A DNA stretch of 64,000 nt from Micromonospora rubida (GTDB lineage Bacteria > Actinomycetota > Actinomycetes > Mycobacteriales > Micromonosporaceae), in NCBI RefSeq assembly GCF_009908295.1, contig NZ_JAAALO010000001.1, positions 806,001 through 870,000 of the forward strand, in the 5' to 3' direction. Position numbers and translations under genes: made by a program. Positions 25,823-35,405 of this stretch are shown piece after piece (positions within the stretch are counted from its first letter, which is position 1; every line of letters starts with the position of its first letter). Under the pieces are notes generated by a model, which did not search any database, was not told the origin of the DNA, and was given only the letters and a program-made list of their open reading frames with translations.

Positions 25823-26152
25823 ATGAGCAGTAACACCTACAAGGTCATCGTCCGCGGCAAGTTCGCCCCGCTCACCGAGGAGCAGCGCGCCTCGCTGCTC
25901 GCCCAGGCCGACGAGCACGACCTCTTCGCGGCCAGGTTCACCGGCGAGGGCACGGTGACCTACGAGCGACCCCTGCGCACCTTCACCTACCGCTGCCTCG
26001 TCCCCGTCACCCCCGACGACAGCGAGGCAGTCGTCTTCGGGAAGGCGGAGGAGGCCGCCACGGCCGCCGTCCGCCAGCTCGGCGCGGACAGCACCGACCT
26101 GCACTCGGTCTCCAGCGACCTCGAGGACATGCTCCGACGGCGGGCACGCTGA
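25823..26152 (+). CDS. DUF6204 family protein, copy 2
   Basis: A 109-residue paralog of the protein at 7875-8207, sharing VIVRG, FAPL, ADEHD and GTVTYER as well as the C-terminal DLHSVSSDLEDM pattern. It is divergent from botT with the operator between them, and it precedes a DUF2087 gene by 67 bases. The function is unknown. The recurring link to an MFS pump and this operator suggests a role in export, immunity or sensing. No signal peptide or membrane segment is seen. Confidence 0.72.
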   Translation: MSSNTYKVIVRGKFAPLTEEQRASLLAQADEHDLFAARFTGEGTVTYERPLRTFTYRCLVPVTPDDSEAVVFGKAEEAATAAVRQLGADSTDLHSVSSDLEDMLRRRAR

Positions 26153-26219
26153 CCCTGTCGGTGCGCGTCCCGGCGCCGTCGGGCCGCCGGGCACTCGTTG
26201 AAAGGATGCGAGCCATCTC

Positions 26220-26777
26220 ATGACCCCTGAGGAATTCACCCTCCTGCTCTCCGAACCCACCCTGCGTCGGGTGTTCTGCGCGGTCGACCTGGGCGGGGCG
26301 ACCCCCACGGAGATCCTCGCCGCCTCCGGTCTCGAAGCGTCGCAGGCCGCTCCGGCCATCGGGAAACTCCTCCGGGCCGGATTGTTCAGGCCCGACGGGC
26401 CCGGTCGCCTCGCCGTGAACGAGGAAACCGTCGCCGGGGCGGCGGCGGTGGCCACCCACCGGCAGGAGGAGCAGGCCGTCGCCGAGCAGCCAGACCCACG
26501 GCTGCGCGGCTTCGTCCGCGGGGGCGTCCTCGTACACCTGCCGGAGGACGACGCCGACGCCCGCCGAACCGTGCTGCGGCACGTCGCGGAGACGGCCTTC
26601 GCCCCCGGCGACGAGTACGACGAACGCTACGTCACCGATTGCCTGCGGCCCTGGTGCGCGGGTGGCGCGGTCGACGCCGTCTACCTGCGGCGCCTCCTCA
26701 TCGACGGCGGCGTCCTGCGTCGGGACTCCGGCCGGTACGCGCTGGTCACCCCGGACGCCACCGCGACGACGCGGTGA
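26220..26777 (+). CDS. DUF2087 regulator, BotR paralog
   Basis: A 185-residue protein with the same two-part architecture as botR: an N-terminal helix-turn-helix (FTLLLSEPTLRRVFCAV, then TPTEILAASGLEASQAAPAI) and a C-terminal DUF2087 part (FAPGDEYDERYVTDCL and YLRRLLIDGGVLRRDSG). It follows DUF6204 copy 2 on the same strand and is probably in that transcript. It could be a second bottromycin regulator or serve the exporter divergon. It ends 70 bases before the convergent elfamycin-side AT gene. Confidence 0.75.
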   Translation: MTPEEFTLLLSEPTLRRVFCAVDLGGATPTEILAASGLEASQAAPAIGKLLRAGLFRPDGPGRLAVNEETVAGAAAVATHRQEEQAVAEQPDPRLRGFVRGGVLVHLPEDDADARRTVLRHVAETAFAPGDEYDERYVTDCLRPWCAGGAVDAVYLRRLLIDGGVLRRDSGRYALVTPDATATTR

Positions 26778-26847
26778 CGACGACCCGCCGGGCACGGTGA
26801 CCCGGGCCGGCGCCGGGGGGGAGCGCTGGTGGGAGTGCTGGTGGGAG

Positions 26848-28191
26848 TCAGTGTGACGTCGCCACCCGGGCGGGGACCGGTCTCGGCCGCCGCGCGGCCT
26901 CCAGCACCGCGGCCTGGTACGGGGTGATGGTCGGCTCGGCGACCCGAGGGACAAGCGCCGCCCAGTTCGGCTCGCGACCGCAGGCGTAGAGCGTGCCGAG
27001 CGACGACAGCGCCGACCGGCGCTCCGCGTGCCTGCGGCCCGTGGAGAGCAGCCAGCCGGATCGGCCACCCCGTTCGAGGGTCTGCCGCACCGGGCTGAGC
27101 AGCACCGGATGCGCGCTGACCTCGACGAAGACCTCGTGGCCGGCATCGCTCAGGTTTCCGATCGCGGCGGCGAGCCGCACGGGTTCGCGGAGGTTCCGCA
27201 TCCAGTAGGGGGCTCCGAGGGCCGTACCGGGCACCGGCTCGGCCGTCACGGTGGAGTACATCGGCAGGCGGGTCGGCGTCGGCGTCAGGGAGCGGAGCGA
27301 GCCGTGCAGGTCCACGCGCAACTCGTCGACGTAGTGGCTGTGCGAGGCGACGGTTCCGCTGATCACGCGACAGTAGACGTCCTGGCGGGAGAGGTCCTCG
27401 ACGAGGGCGGCGAGGGAGTCGGCGTCGCCCGCCAGCACCGTCGACCGAGGGCTGTTCTCCCCGGCGACGGTGATCCGGCCCGCGCTGGCGTCGGCCACCG
27501 CGTGGGCCTGGGCCGGCGACAGTTCCGTGGTGGCCAGTGCCCCCTTACCCACGATCCGCCGGAGCAGCGCGCTGCGCCGGCAGGCGATCAGCGCGGCGTC
27601 CCGCAGGGAGAGCGCGCCGGCGGTGTGCGCGGCGGCGATCTCCCCCATGCTGTGGCCGACGACGGCGTCCGGGGTCACGCCCCAGCTGCGCCAGAGTGCC
27701 GTCAGGGCGATCTGCAGCGACACCATCGTCGGCTGGAGCACCTGGATCTCGTCCGTGCGGGACGCCGGCGGGTCCAGCCGTAGCTGGTCGACCACGGAGA
27801 AGTCGGCGAACTCGCGGACCTGCCGGTCGCAGCGGTACAGCGCCTCCCGGAAGACCGGCTCGGTGGCCAACAGCTCACGCCCCATCCCGTGCCACTGGGC
27901 ACCCTGCCCGGCGAAGACGAAGACCAGTCCGGGACGCCGGGTGGTGACCTCCGCCGGGACGCGGTCGGCCGTACCGGCGGCGATCTCCGAGAGCTGCTGC
28001 GCGAGTTCGGCGTACGACTCGACGGCGACCGCGACCCGGTGCGGGCCGGCGGTACGGGTCGCGGCGTGGTGGCAGTACCGGACCAGCGGTGGCAGTGCCC
28101 GCCCGGCGCGGATCCGGTCGACGTGCGCGAGCAGCGTCGCGCGGAGCCGGTCGTCCGTGTCGGCGGCGACGGCGAAGAGCGTGCTACTCAC
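26848..28191 (-). CDS. Discrete trans-acting acyltransferase (KirCII-like)
   Basis: A 447-residue stand-alone AT. The N-terminal ~80 residues match the KS-AT linker of modular PKSs and the C-terminal ~50 match the post-AT linker (ITPYQAAVLEAA), as in discrete KirCII-type ATs. The active-site elbow is VGHSMGEIAAAH (Ser about 181). The specificity position reads VASHS, which is neither the malonyl (HAFH) nor the usual methylmalonyl (YASH) form, so an unusual extender is plausible. KirCII delivers ethylmalonyl units in kirromycin. GTG 28191 follows GGAGGAG. It is the last gene of the minus-strand group. Confidence 0.85.
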   Translation of the reverse strand: MSSTLFAVAADTDDRLRATLLAHVDRIRAGRALPPLVRYCHHAATRTAGPHRVAVAVESYAELAQQLSEIAAGTADRVPAEVTTRRPGLVFVFAGQGAQWHGMGRELLATEPVFREALYRCDRQVREFADFSVVDQLRLDPPASRTDEIQVLQPTMVSLQIALTALWRSWGVTPDAVVGHSMGEIAAAHTAGALSLRDAALIACRRSALLRRIVGKGALATTELSPAQAHAVADASAGRITVAGENSPRSTVLAGDADSLAALVEDLSRQDVYCRVISGTVASHSHYVDELRVDLHGSLRSLTPTPTRLPMYSTVTAEPVPGTALGAPYWMRNLREPVRLAAAIGNLSDAGHEVFVEVSAHPVLLSPVRQTLERGGRSGWLLSTGRRHAERRSALSSLGTLYACGREPNWAALVPRVAEPTITPYQAAVLEAARRPRPVPARVATSH

Positions 28192-28243
28192 GTCTCCTCC
28201 TCCCGGCCGCCCGGTGCGGCGACGGTGGGCCCGGTCGTCGCGG

Positions 28244-29203
28244 TCATTCGCATACGGCGATCTGGTGGCGGTAGCTCTCCATCGGCAGGCCGCTGATCCA
28301 CGGCACGACGCCCAGCCTGTTCAGCGCCTTGATCGTGTTCGACGGCCGGTAGCCGGCGAACATGCCGCCGAACATGAGGATCTGGCTGTGCGCGACGATG
28401 TGCCGGGTCAGCCGGTTCATCCGTTGCTTCGCCAGCATCCTGCGGAAGTGGCTGTCCGGGGCCATCCGGCGGCGTACCCCGGCGCGGACCGCGTCGGAGA
28501 TGTCCCGGTCGGCGATCCAGTTCAGACCGTCGATCTCCTTGGTGAGCCGGCGCATGGTGGCGTAACGCTGGTGCGTGAAGACGTCGATGTGGCTGAGCAT
28601 GCCGCCCGGCCGCAGCACGCGCTTCACCTCGCGGAGGAACCTTCCGAGGTCGGGGTACGTGTGCGAGCTTTCTATGTTGACCAGCACGTCCACGGAGTCG
28701 TCCTCGAACGGCAGGTCCTCCGCGTCGCCGTGCACGAAGCGCAGTTGGTCGCCCCGGGAGAGCGTGGCGGTGGCCCGGGCGACCGCCTTCGGCGACAGGT
28801 CCAGGCCGATCATGCGCGCGTCCCGGTGGATCCTGGAGAGGAAGTTCAGGCCCTCGCCCGTACCGCAGCCGACCTCGAGGACGACGCGGCCGGCGTGCTC
28901 GGTCAGGTCGACGGGTAGGTCCCGGAGCGCGAGGAAGTAGAGCTGCTCGCTGAGGCCGTCCGTCCAGGGCTCGCCGAAGCCGGGGACCAGGGCGCGGATC
29001 TGTTCGGCGACCTCCGCGTCGTACATTCCCCAGTTCCACAGCTCGCCCCGTCCGGAGAGGGTGGCAGCCATGTCGTAGATGACGGCGCTGGCCGACTTCA
29101 TCTCGGTGGCCTTGGCGCCGGGGCGCGGGGCGGTCGACTCGTCGAGATTGATCTCCGCCAGTCCGCTGGTGAACGCGGTCATGATCTCGGGGGTGCTGCT
29201 CAT
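28244..29203 (-). CDS. Class I SAM-dependent methyltransferase
   Basis: A 319-residue small-molecule methyltransferase. SAM motifs are [16 protein letters not shown], then [29 protein letters not shown] and [15 protein letters not shown]. The ATG at 29203 overlaps the panD stop (ATGA). It is a tailoring enzyme of the elfamycin-type cluster. Candidate targets are a backbone hydroxyl or the pyridone nitrogen, the latter being methylated in aurodox-type elfamycins. Sequence alone does not decide between them. Confidence 0.82.
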   Translation of the reverse strand: MSSTPEIMTAFTSGLAEINLDESTAPRPGAKATEMKSASAVIYDMAATLSGRGELWNWGMYDAEVAEQIRALVPGFGEPWTDGLSEQLYFLALRDLPVDLTEHAGRVVLEVGCGTGEGLNFLSRIHRDARMIGLDLSPKAVARATATLSRGDQLRFVHGDAEDLPFEDDSVDVLVNIESSHTYPDLGRFLREVKRVLRPGGMLSHIDVFTHQRYATMRRLTKEIDGLNWIADRDISDAVRAGVRRRMAPDSHFRRMLAKQRMNRLTRHIVAHSQILMFGGMFAGYRPSNTIKALNRLGVVPWISGLPMESYRHQIAVCE

Positions 29204-29655
29204 CTGCGCTCTCCGGGCAACGGGATGGAATCGATCATTCGCGGGACGGTGTTGCCAGGTAGCAGGCCGAAGCCGTCGGGCACCTCGGCGGGGTCGCAGC
29301 CGATCCGGACCGGCCGGTTCTCCGCGTCGACGAAGACGATGCTCGGCTCGTGCGAGCGGGCGCGCTCCTCGCTCATGGCCGCGTAGGAGATGATGATGAC
29401 CAGGTCGCCCGGGTTGATGAGCCGGGCGGCGGCACCGTTGATGCCGATCATCCCGCTGTCGGGCTCCCCGGCGATGACGTAGGTGCTGAGGCGGGCACCG
29501 TTGTCGATGTCCACCACGTCGACCTTCTCGCCCGGCCACAGGTCGGCGGCGGCCATCAGCGTGGCGTCGATGGTGATCGAGCCGACGTAGTGCAGGTGGG
29601 CCTGCCGCACCCTGGCGCGGTGGATCTTGGACTTGAGCATCTCGCGGTAGAGCAT
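29200..29655 (-). CDS. panD: Aspartate 1-decarboxylase (beta-alanine supply, KirD-like)
   Basis: A 151-residue PanD. The self-cleavage site is HYVGSITID, with Gly25-Ser26 giving the pyruvoyl cofactor; FSTY-like LSTYVIAGE and [12 protein letters not shown] are also conserved. The protein is slightly longer than the usual 126-139 residues, with a C-terminal tail. It makes beta-alanine from aspartate. In kirromycin clusters a dedicated copy supplies the beta-alanine that becomes the pyridone ring. ATG 29655 is preferred; a GTG at 29670 overlaps the P450 stop. It is coupled on both sides within the operon. Confidence 0.92.
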   Translation of the reverse strand: MLYREMLKSKIHRARVRQAHLHYVGSITIDATLMAAADLWPGEKVDVVDIDNGARLSTYVIAGEPDSGMIGINGAAARLINPGDLVIIISYAAMSEERARSHEPSIVFVDAENRPVRIGCDPAEVPDGFGLLPGNTVPRMIDSIPLPGERR

Positions 29656-29666
29656 GTTCTCCCCGT

Positions 29667-30866
29667 TCACCAGGTCACCATCAGCTCACCGATGCCGTAG
29701 ATGATCATGTCGGCGCGGGTCGGGACCGCCTCGGCGGGAACGGCGAGACGCAGCCCCGGCAACCGACGGGCCAACGTCTCGAAGACGATCCGCAGCTCCA
29801 GCCGGGCCAACTGCTGACCGACGCACTGGTGGATGCCGTGGCCGAAGGCCAGGTGCGGCACCGGCTCGCGCGTGATGTCGAGGCGGTCCGGGTCCACGCA
29901 GAGCGCGGGATCGCGATTGGCCGCGCCCAGGGAGAGCGAGACCGCGTCCCCGGCCGCCAGGTGGTGCCCGCCGAACTCCATGTCCGCGCCCGCCGCGCGG
30001 ATCGAACCCGCGTGCACGATCGTCAGGTACCGGAGCAGCTCCTCGACCACGTTCGGCGCCAGGGACGGGTCGGCGACGAGTGCCGCGTACTGGTCGGGGT
30101 GCTCCAGCAGTGCGAACGTACCCAGGCCGATCATGTTCGCGCTGGTGTCGTAGCCGGCCACCAGGAGCACGCTGCCGACCGTGACGAGTTCCTCGTCGGT
30201 GAGTTCACCGGTGGCGGCCAGCGTGCCCAGCAGGTCATCGGTGGGTTCGGCACGCCTGGTGTTGACCAGCCCGAACAGCAGCCCGCCGATGTTCTGCCAG
30301 GCTCCGATGGCCTCCTCAGCGCTGGAGTGCACGGTGAACAGCGACGTGATGGCCTTGCCGAACAGCTCGCGCTGCTCGGCCGGCACGCCGAGGATCTCGC
30401 AGATCGCCAGCGCGGCCGTCGGCTCCGCGAACGTCGACACGAGGTCGACCGGGCCGCCCTGCGCGATCATCGCGTCGAGGTGTGCCTCGACGACCTCCGT
30501 CAGCCAGGGCTCCAGGATCCGGGTGCGCCGCGTCGAGAACCACGCGGCCACCTCCCGGCGGAACCGGGTGTGCTCCGGCGGGTCCATGGCCGTAAACATG
30601 CCCGGTGCCACCTCGGTGCGGTCCCCCGCCATCGGCAGCGGAATGGGTGAGCGCAGCAGGTCACCCCGCGAGCTCAGGCCGCGGTCGGCGAGCAGCCGGC
30701 GGACCTCGTCGTAGCCGGTGACCAGCCAGCCGACGTGCCCGTCCGGGAAGACCATGCGCGCCACCGGGTGCTCTCGGCGCAGTTCGGCCAGCTCCGGGGC
30801 CGGGTCGAACGGGCAGCGGCCCCGACTCATCGGTAGACCGTCGACGGTGGGAACGGTGTCGGTCAT
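29667..30866 (-). CDS. Cytochrome P450, elfamycin-type tailoring
   Basis: A 399-residue P450 of CYP105-like appearance. The heme loop is [15 protein letters not shown] with Cys348, the I-helix is [12 protein letters not shown], and the ExxR is EELLRY. It lies between the panD gene and a P450 remnant, inside the elfamycin-type operon. Kirromycin needs two P450s for hydroxylation and tetrahydrofuran formation; only this one is intact here. ATG 30866 overlaps the remnant's stop codon (ATGA). Confidence 0.9.
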   Translation of the reverse strand: MTDTVPTVDGLPMSRGRCPFDPAPELAELRREHPVARMVFPDGHVGWLVTGYDEVRRLLADRGLSSRGDLLRSPIPLPMAGDRTEVAPGMFTAMDPPEHTRFRREVAAWFSTRRTRILEPWLTEVVEAHLDAMIAQGGPVDLVSTFAEPTAALAICEILGVPAEQRELFGKAITSLFTVHSSAEEAIGAWQNIGGLLFGLVNTRRAEPTDDLLGTLAATGELTDEELVTVGSVLLVAGYDTSANMIGLGTFALLEHPDQYAALVADPSLAPNVVEELLRYLTIVHAGSIRAAGADMEFGGHHLAAGDAVSLSLGAANRDPALCVDPDRLDITREPVPHLAFGHGIHQCVGQQLARLELRIVFETLARRLPGLRLAVPAEAVPTRADMIIYGIGELMVTW

Positions 30867-31078
30867 CGACCTTCCTCCTCAGGTACCGGGTGGACCGGGA
30901 GCCGCCGCCCCGAAGGCAGGCGGCGCGGCGGGATCTCGGACGGATCAGCGGCGAGCCGCACCCCGGGGAATCGTTCGGACAGGATGCTCGGTGCGCTCAG
31001 CGCGCTCTCGCGGACGCGGACGGGATCGGGGACGCGGACAGGATCGGGATCGGGATCGGGGAAAGATGTCTCGGTCAT
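30863..31078 (-). pseudogene. Remnant of a deleted second P450 (C-terminal piece)
   Basis: A 71-codon frame. The first part is MTETSF followed by a low-complexity run of Pro, Asp, Val and Arg. From about residue 34 it reads SERFPGVRLAADPSEIPPRR, the normal C-terminal beta region of a bacterial P450; compare FARFPGVRLAADPEE at the end of the P450 at 4076. The heme loop and the rest of the P450 are gone. It keeps a start codon and is coupled to the next P450. It is best read as an internal-deletion scar, though a functional short peptide is not excluded. Confidence 0.7.
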
Positions 31079-31117
31079 CCAGTCGGGCCTCGTTTCCAGC
31101 TCGGGGCGGGCGGCGGA

Positions 31118-34100
31118 TCAGGCGGCCGTACCCACGATCACGGCGGCTTCGGCCATCAGCAGGTCGGCCAGGTCGTCGACGTGCCGGTCGCGCCACGCGC
31201 GCAGGGGCGTGTGCCGCAGCCAGTGGTTGGCGGCACCCAACGCCGGCCCGCAGGGAATCTGGTAGTCGGCGACGCGACCCGGCGTTCCCTCGATCGCCCA
31301 CCTGCCGGCCTGCGCGCAGTACCAGCGGAAGACCAGGGCCATCCGTCGCTTGGGGTCCAGCGGCGGCTCGGCCGGGCCGGCGATCCGGGCGTAGACCTCG
31401 TCGAACGGCGTACCGAGGTAGGTGGTCTCCACCTTCGACCGGGTCGCGGCGGGCACCGCCTCCCACGAGTCGTGGTTGCGCCACAGGTCGTGCAGCCTGC
31501 CGGCGCGGGCGTGGAAGAGCACGCCCCGCTTGAGCACCCGCGCCCGGCCGCCCAACTCGAAGAGGGGGCCGTACGGCGCGTACGCGGTGTCCTGCACGTC
31601 CGCCTCCTGGAGCAGGTCCTTGGCGGCGGCGCTGATCCCGCTCTCGACCGTGCAGAGGTTGATCGAGCCGGTGAGCACGAAGTCGGCGCCGAGGACGAAC
31701 GAGGCCGCGACCGACTCCGGCGAGCCGATGCCGCCCCCCGCCCCGATCCGGACCGCCCCGGCGACTCCCCCCAGTTGCGCCCGGAGCCGGCGCACCGCCG
31801 GCAGCAGCGCCCAGAGGACGCCCAGGTCGGAGTAGTCACCCGAGTCACCGACCGCGCAGACGTCGTCGGCCAGCGCGATCCGCTCACCGGCGGCGGCCTC
31901 CTCTGCGGTGAGCAGGCCCTCGGCGACCAGCCGGCGCACGAGCGCGCTGGGCGCCGGGGAGAGGAACAGTCGCGCGATGTCCGGTCGGGTCACCTTGGCC
32001 AGCAGCTTGCGGGGCGCGTCGACCGTGCCGTCCGCGCGAATCCGGGCGCCGGTCAGCCGGTGCCGGACCAGGGCGGCCGAGACCTCGACGTGGGTGGCCG
32101 CCTCCACGAACCGGACGTCCTGGCGGACCAGCACGTCCACCAGGTCGGCCTCGGCCTGCGGATCGAACGGGTCGTGTGTGACGTTGACCCCGAACGGCGC
32201 GTCCGCCGGAAGGCGGTCGCGGATCCGGGCGACGGCCGTGGCCACCTCCGGGGCGGAGAGTCCGGCGGCGCCGAAGTACGCCAGCACGCCCGCACCCGCC
32301 ATCCGGGTGACCAGGTCCACCGAGCCGACGGCGTGGCGCATGCCGCCGGCGGCGTAGGCGAGGCGGACCCCGTAGTCACGGCGGAACGCCTCCGATCCGA
32401 GGGTCTCCGGCGACCTCCCGGTGTTCGGCCTCTCGGCGGGCGTGGGCTCCCGCCGGTCCGGCGACGCGAGGGCTCCGACGGTCGTCGCCGGGAGCGGGGT
32501 GGCCTCGGTCCGGATCCGGTTGACGAGCTTCGTCAGCACCTGCCCCGGGCCCAGTTCCCGCACCTGGAACTCGCCCAGACCCATGAGCAGCCGGACGCTG
32601 TCGGTCCACCGGACCGGAGAGACGATCTGGCGACGCAGCATGCCGGCCACGTCGCCGGGTTGGTAGGGCCTGGCGTCGACGTTGCCGATCACCGGGATCT
32701 TGGGCGTCGCGAACGTGGTGGCGTCGAGCAGCTTCCCGAACCGCTCGGCGGCCGAGGCCATGTAGCGGCTGTGGAACGGGGCGCTGACGTTCAGCGGGGC
32801 GCAGCGCGCCCCCGCCGCCTTGAACAGCGGCAGCGCGCGGTTGACCGCCTCCACCGGACCGGCGATCACCGTCTGGGTCGGTGCGTTGTAGTTCGCGACG
32901 TCGATCTCGGCGAGGCCGTGCTCCCGGAGCACCTGCTCGACAAGCGCGGCGTCGACCCCGGAGACCGCGGCCATCGTGCCGCCGGTGACCTGGCCCATCA
33001 GCCGGCCGCGCTCGGCGACCAGACGCAGCCCGGTCTCGAAGTCGAACACGCCGGCCGCGAAGAGCGCGGCGAACTCGCCCAGGCTGTGCCCGAGGAGGTA
33101 GTCCGGCAGGCGGCCACCTTCCTGCAGGGTCGCCAGCCAGGTGAGCGCCTCGACGACGTACAGCGCCGGTTGGGTGTACCGGGTGTCGCGCAGGTTCCGG
33201 CCCGGGTCCACCAGGCACAGCTCCCGGATCGAGTAGCCGAGCAGCGCGTCGGCGCGGGCGACGAGGTCCGGGAACCGGTCGAACAGCTCCCGGCCCATGC
33301 CCTTGGCCTGGGCGCCCTGCCCGGGAAAGACGTGGACGTCGAGGACGACGGGGCTGACGGCGGGACGGTCCAGGCTCGCCGGTGGAGCAGTCACGAGGTC
33401 CACCTCGGTTCGTCGTGCCGGAGCGGCGATGGTGGCCCGCGCGTCGAGGACAGCCTGGTAGAGCACCTCGTCCCGGGCGTACGGGGAGAGCAGCGGCAGG
33501 ACGCGGGACCTGCCACCCGGCGGCAGCGCCGCCCGGACCAGGTTGGCCACCGACCCGGACGGCCCCAGGTCGAGGAAGAGCAGATCGTCCCGCGCCAGCA
33601 GCGGCGCCAACGCCCTGGTCAGGTCGAACGGCTGCCGCAGCACCTGCCACAGGTGCGCCGCGTCCGGCAGGTGCACGGCCCCGCCGGTGGTGCCGGAGAT
33701 CAACGGAACCGCGGCGGGCCGCGCGGTCAGGTCGCTCACCAGTTCCTTGAACGCGCCCTCCACCGGGTCGATCAGCGGCGAGTGGAACGGGTACGGGACC
33801 GGGAGCCGCTGGCAGAGCGTGCCCGCGGCGGTGAGGTGGCGCTCGATCCGGTCCAGGTCCCCGGCCGTCCCGGCCAGCACGAAGTTCGTCGGCGAGTTGA
33901 CCGCGGCCACGTGGGCCGGGGCGAGGACCGGATCCCGCCGCGCGAGCTCGACATCGGCGAGGACCGCGAGCATGCCGCCCCGGGGGCACTCCGCTTCGAT
34001 CAGGGCCACCTGCCGCAGGAGGGAGCGCAGGCAGTCGCGCGGGTCGAACACCCCCGCGACGGCCGCCGCCGCGACCTCACCCAGGCTCGCGCCGAGCACC

Positions 34101-34378
34101 GACGCCGGTACGAACCCCTGCGCCCGCAGCATCTCGGCGAGCGCGTACTCGACCATGAAGATCGCCGGCTGGCTGAGCGACAGCCGCGTCATCGGCGGCA
34201 CGGGGCCCTGGGTCTCCCGGTGGACGGCCGCGACCACCGAGTCGCCACGGACCTCGCGCACCACCGCGTCGAGTGAGTCCAGGGTGTCCCGGAACACCGG
34301 GTCGGCGCCGTACAGCCACCGCCCCATGCCGTGGTACTGGGAGCCCTGACCCGGGAACAGGAAGACCGGCGTGAGCAT
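31118..34378 (-). CDS. Trans-acting AT-AT-ER protein (KirCI-like)
   Basis: A 1086-residue tri-domain protein typical of trans-AT PKS clusters. AT1 (about 1-290) has FPGQGSQYHGMG and VLGASLGEVAA, a variant elbow often seen in proofreading acyl hydrolases. AT2 (about 335-620) has FPGQGAQAKGMG, LLGHSLGEFAA and SAPFHS, a malonyl-type AT that should serve the AT-less modules. The C-terminal part (about 650-1086) is a PfaD-type FMN enoyl reductase (IGAGGGIGSPESVAA, then GADFVLTGSI). ATG 34378 lies 3 bases after the methyltransferase stop. The longer upstream frame is discarded because it overlaps that gene. Confidence 0.92.
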   Translation of the reverse strand: MLTPVFLFPGQGSQYHGMGRWLYGADPVFRDTLDSLDAVVREVRGDSVVAAVHRETQGPVPPMTRLSLSQPAIFMVEYALAEMLRAQGFVPASVLGASLGEVAAAAVAGVFDPRDCLRSLLRQVALIEAECPRGGMLAVLADVELARRDPVLAPAHVAAVNSPTNFVLAGTAGDLDRIERHLTAAGTLCQRLPVPYPFHSPLIDPVEGAFKELVSDLTARPAAVPLISGTTGGAVHLPDAAHLWQVLRQPFDLTRALAPLLARDDLLFLDLGPSGSVANLVRAALPPGGRSRVLPLLSPYARDEVLYQAVLDARATIAAPARRTEVDLVTAPPASLDRPAVSPVVLDVHVFPGQGAQAKGMGRELFDRFPDLVARADALLGYSIRELCLVDPGRNLRDTRYTQPALYVVEALTWLATLQEGGRLPDYLLGHSLGEFAALFAAGVFDFETGLRLVAERGRLMGQVTGGTMAAVSGVDAALVEQVLREHGLAEIDVANYNAPTQTVIAGPVEAVNRALPLFKAAGARCAPLNVSAPFHSRYMASAAERFGKLLDATTFATPKIPVIGNVDARPYQPGDVAGMLRRQIVSPVRWTDSVRLLMGLGEFQVRELGPGQVLTKLVNRIRTEATPLPATTVGALASPDRREPTPAERPNTGRSPETLGSEAFRRDYGVRLAYAAGGMRHAVGSVDLVTRMAGAGVLAYFGAAGLSAPEVATAVARIRDRLPADAPFGVNVTHDPFDPQAEADLVDVLVRQDVRFVEAATHVEVSAALVRHRLTGARIRADGTVDAPRKLLAKVTRPDIARLFLSPAPSALVRRLVAEGLLTAEEAAAGERIALADDVCAVGDSGDYSDLGVLWALLPAVRRLRAQLGGVAGAVRIGAGGGIGSPESVAASFVLGADFVLTGSINLCTVESGISAAAKDLLQEADVQDTAYAPYGPLFELGGRARVLKRGVLFHARAGRLHDLWRNHDSWEAVPAATRSKVETTYLGTPFDEVYARIAGPAEPPLDPKRRMALVFRWYCAQAGRWAIEGTPGRVADYQIPCGPALGAANHWLRHTPLRAWRDRHVDDLADLLMAEAAVIVGTAA

Positions 34379-34380
34379 GA

Positions 34381-35382
34381 TCAGGCAGTTCGCAGGGCCG
34401 ACACGAGGAGCTTGTGGCCGGTGGGCAGCCTCGCCATGGACTCGACGGTGAACCCGCCCTCGGCCAACGCCTCGCGCAGGCGCGTCTCGTCCAGGCCGAG
34501 GGTGCCCTCGTCGCAGGCCACCGCCTGGAACATCGCCCGCCAGCCGTCGAGGTCCGTCTCCACCAACGGCTCCACGACGAGCAGCCGGGCGCCGTCCGGG
34601 CTCTTGGCCATGGCGGCGGCGACGCTGCGCAGGATGCGGACGCAGTTGTCGTACGTCCAGTCGTGCAGCACGTTCTTCAGCACGTAGCGGTCGGCGCCCG
34701 CGGGCACCTCGTCGAAGAAGTCGGTCGGGGCGTAGGTGATCCGGTCGAGGACAGCGGGGTCGGCGACCCGCGCCAGGATGCCCGGGCCCCGCTCGCAGAC
34801 GTCGGCCCGGTCGGCCACGACGCCCCCGATCCGGGGATGGGCCGCCATGATGCCGGGCAGCAGGCCGCCGCTGCCGCCGCCCACGTCGACGATCGTCGTC
34901 ACATCGGTGAAGTCGTGCTCGGCGAGCAGGCACGCGGCGATCGGCCCGGCCAGGTCGACCATGCCCTTGTCGAACAGCTCGGCGGTGTCGGGGTGGGCGT
35001 CCAGGTACTCGTAGAGCGACATCCCGTAGAGCTCCTTGAACCCGGACCGGCCGGTCCTGACCGTGTGCATCATCCCGGCCATCGCGTCGTCGTACAGCTC
35101 GGCGGCGAGGATGGCGAAGTGCCGCTGGGTGAACGGGTGGTCCGCGCGCAGCGGCGCGTACGCCTCGGTGAGCCGGAACTCGTCCCCGACCCGCTCCAGC
35201 ACACCGGGCACCGTGAGCATCTGGAGCAGGCGGTGGAGCACCTCCGGGTGGGTCCCGGTGCGCTCGGCCAGCTCCGCAGCCGTCATCGACTTGCCGTCCA
35301 GGATGTCCGCGATCTCCAGGCGCGCGGCGACGGCCATCGCCCGGGCGAACCAGCCGCCTACGGCCAGCTTGAGGATTTCCAT
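34381..35382 (-). CDS. O-methyltransferase, family 2 type
   Basis: A 333-residue methyltransferase with an N-terminal winged-helix dimerization part (KSMTAAELAERTGTHPEVLHR). The SAM domain has TIVDVGGGSGGLLPGIM and YVLKNVLHDWTYDNCVRIL, the latter carrying the His-Asp typical of plant-like O-methyltransferases. A likely job is the backbone methoxy group of the elfamycin-type product. ATG 35382 has AAGGGA 8 bases upstream. It sits between the NRPS and the AT-AT-ER genes in one operon. Confidence 0.87.
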   Translation of the reverse strand: MEILKLAVGGWFARAMAVAARLEIADILDGKSMTAAELAERTGTHPEVLHRLLQMLTVPGVLERVGDEFRLTEAYAPLRADHPFTQRHFAILAAELYDDAMAGMMHTVRTGRSGFKELYGMSLYEYLDAHPDTAELFDKGMVDLAGPIAACLLAEHDFTDVTTIVDVGGGSGGLLPGIMAAHPRIGGVVADRADVCERGPGILARVADPAVLDRITYAPTDFFDEVPAGADRYVLKNVLHDWTYDNCVRILRSVAAAMAKSPDGARLLVVEPLVETDLDGWRAMFQAVACDEGTLGLDETRLREALAEGGFTVESMARLPTGHKLLVSALRTA

Positions 35383-35405
35383 GATGGGTCCCTTCCGATG
35401 TCGGG

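Noticed and set aside
26778..26847. Terminator between the two clusters
   Set aside because: Only a weak 5-6-bp stem (CCCGG/CCGGG) and a 12-base direct repeat are present, which is insufficient for a terminator call.
31020..31065. Short GGGATCGGGAC-type repeats as a possible regulatory array
   Set aside because: They lie within the P450 remnant frame and encode its Pro-Asp-Val-Arg run; no palindromic or phased pattern was found.
34379..34933. Upstream extension of the AT-AT-ER protein
   Set aside because: The extension lies within the methyltransferase gene in another frame and is Arg-rich. FPGQGSQ begins right after ATG 34378, as expected for an AT.
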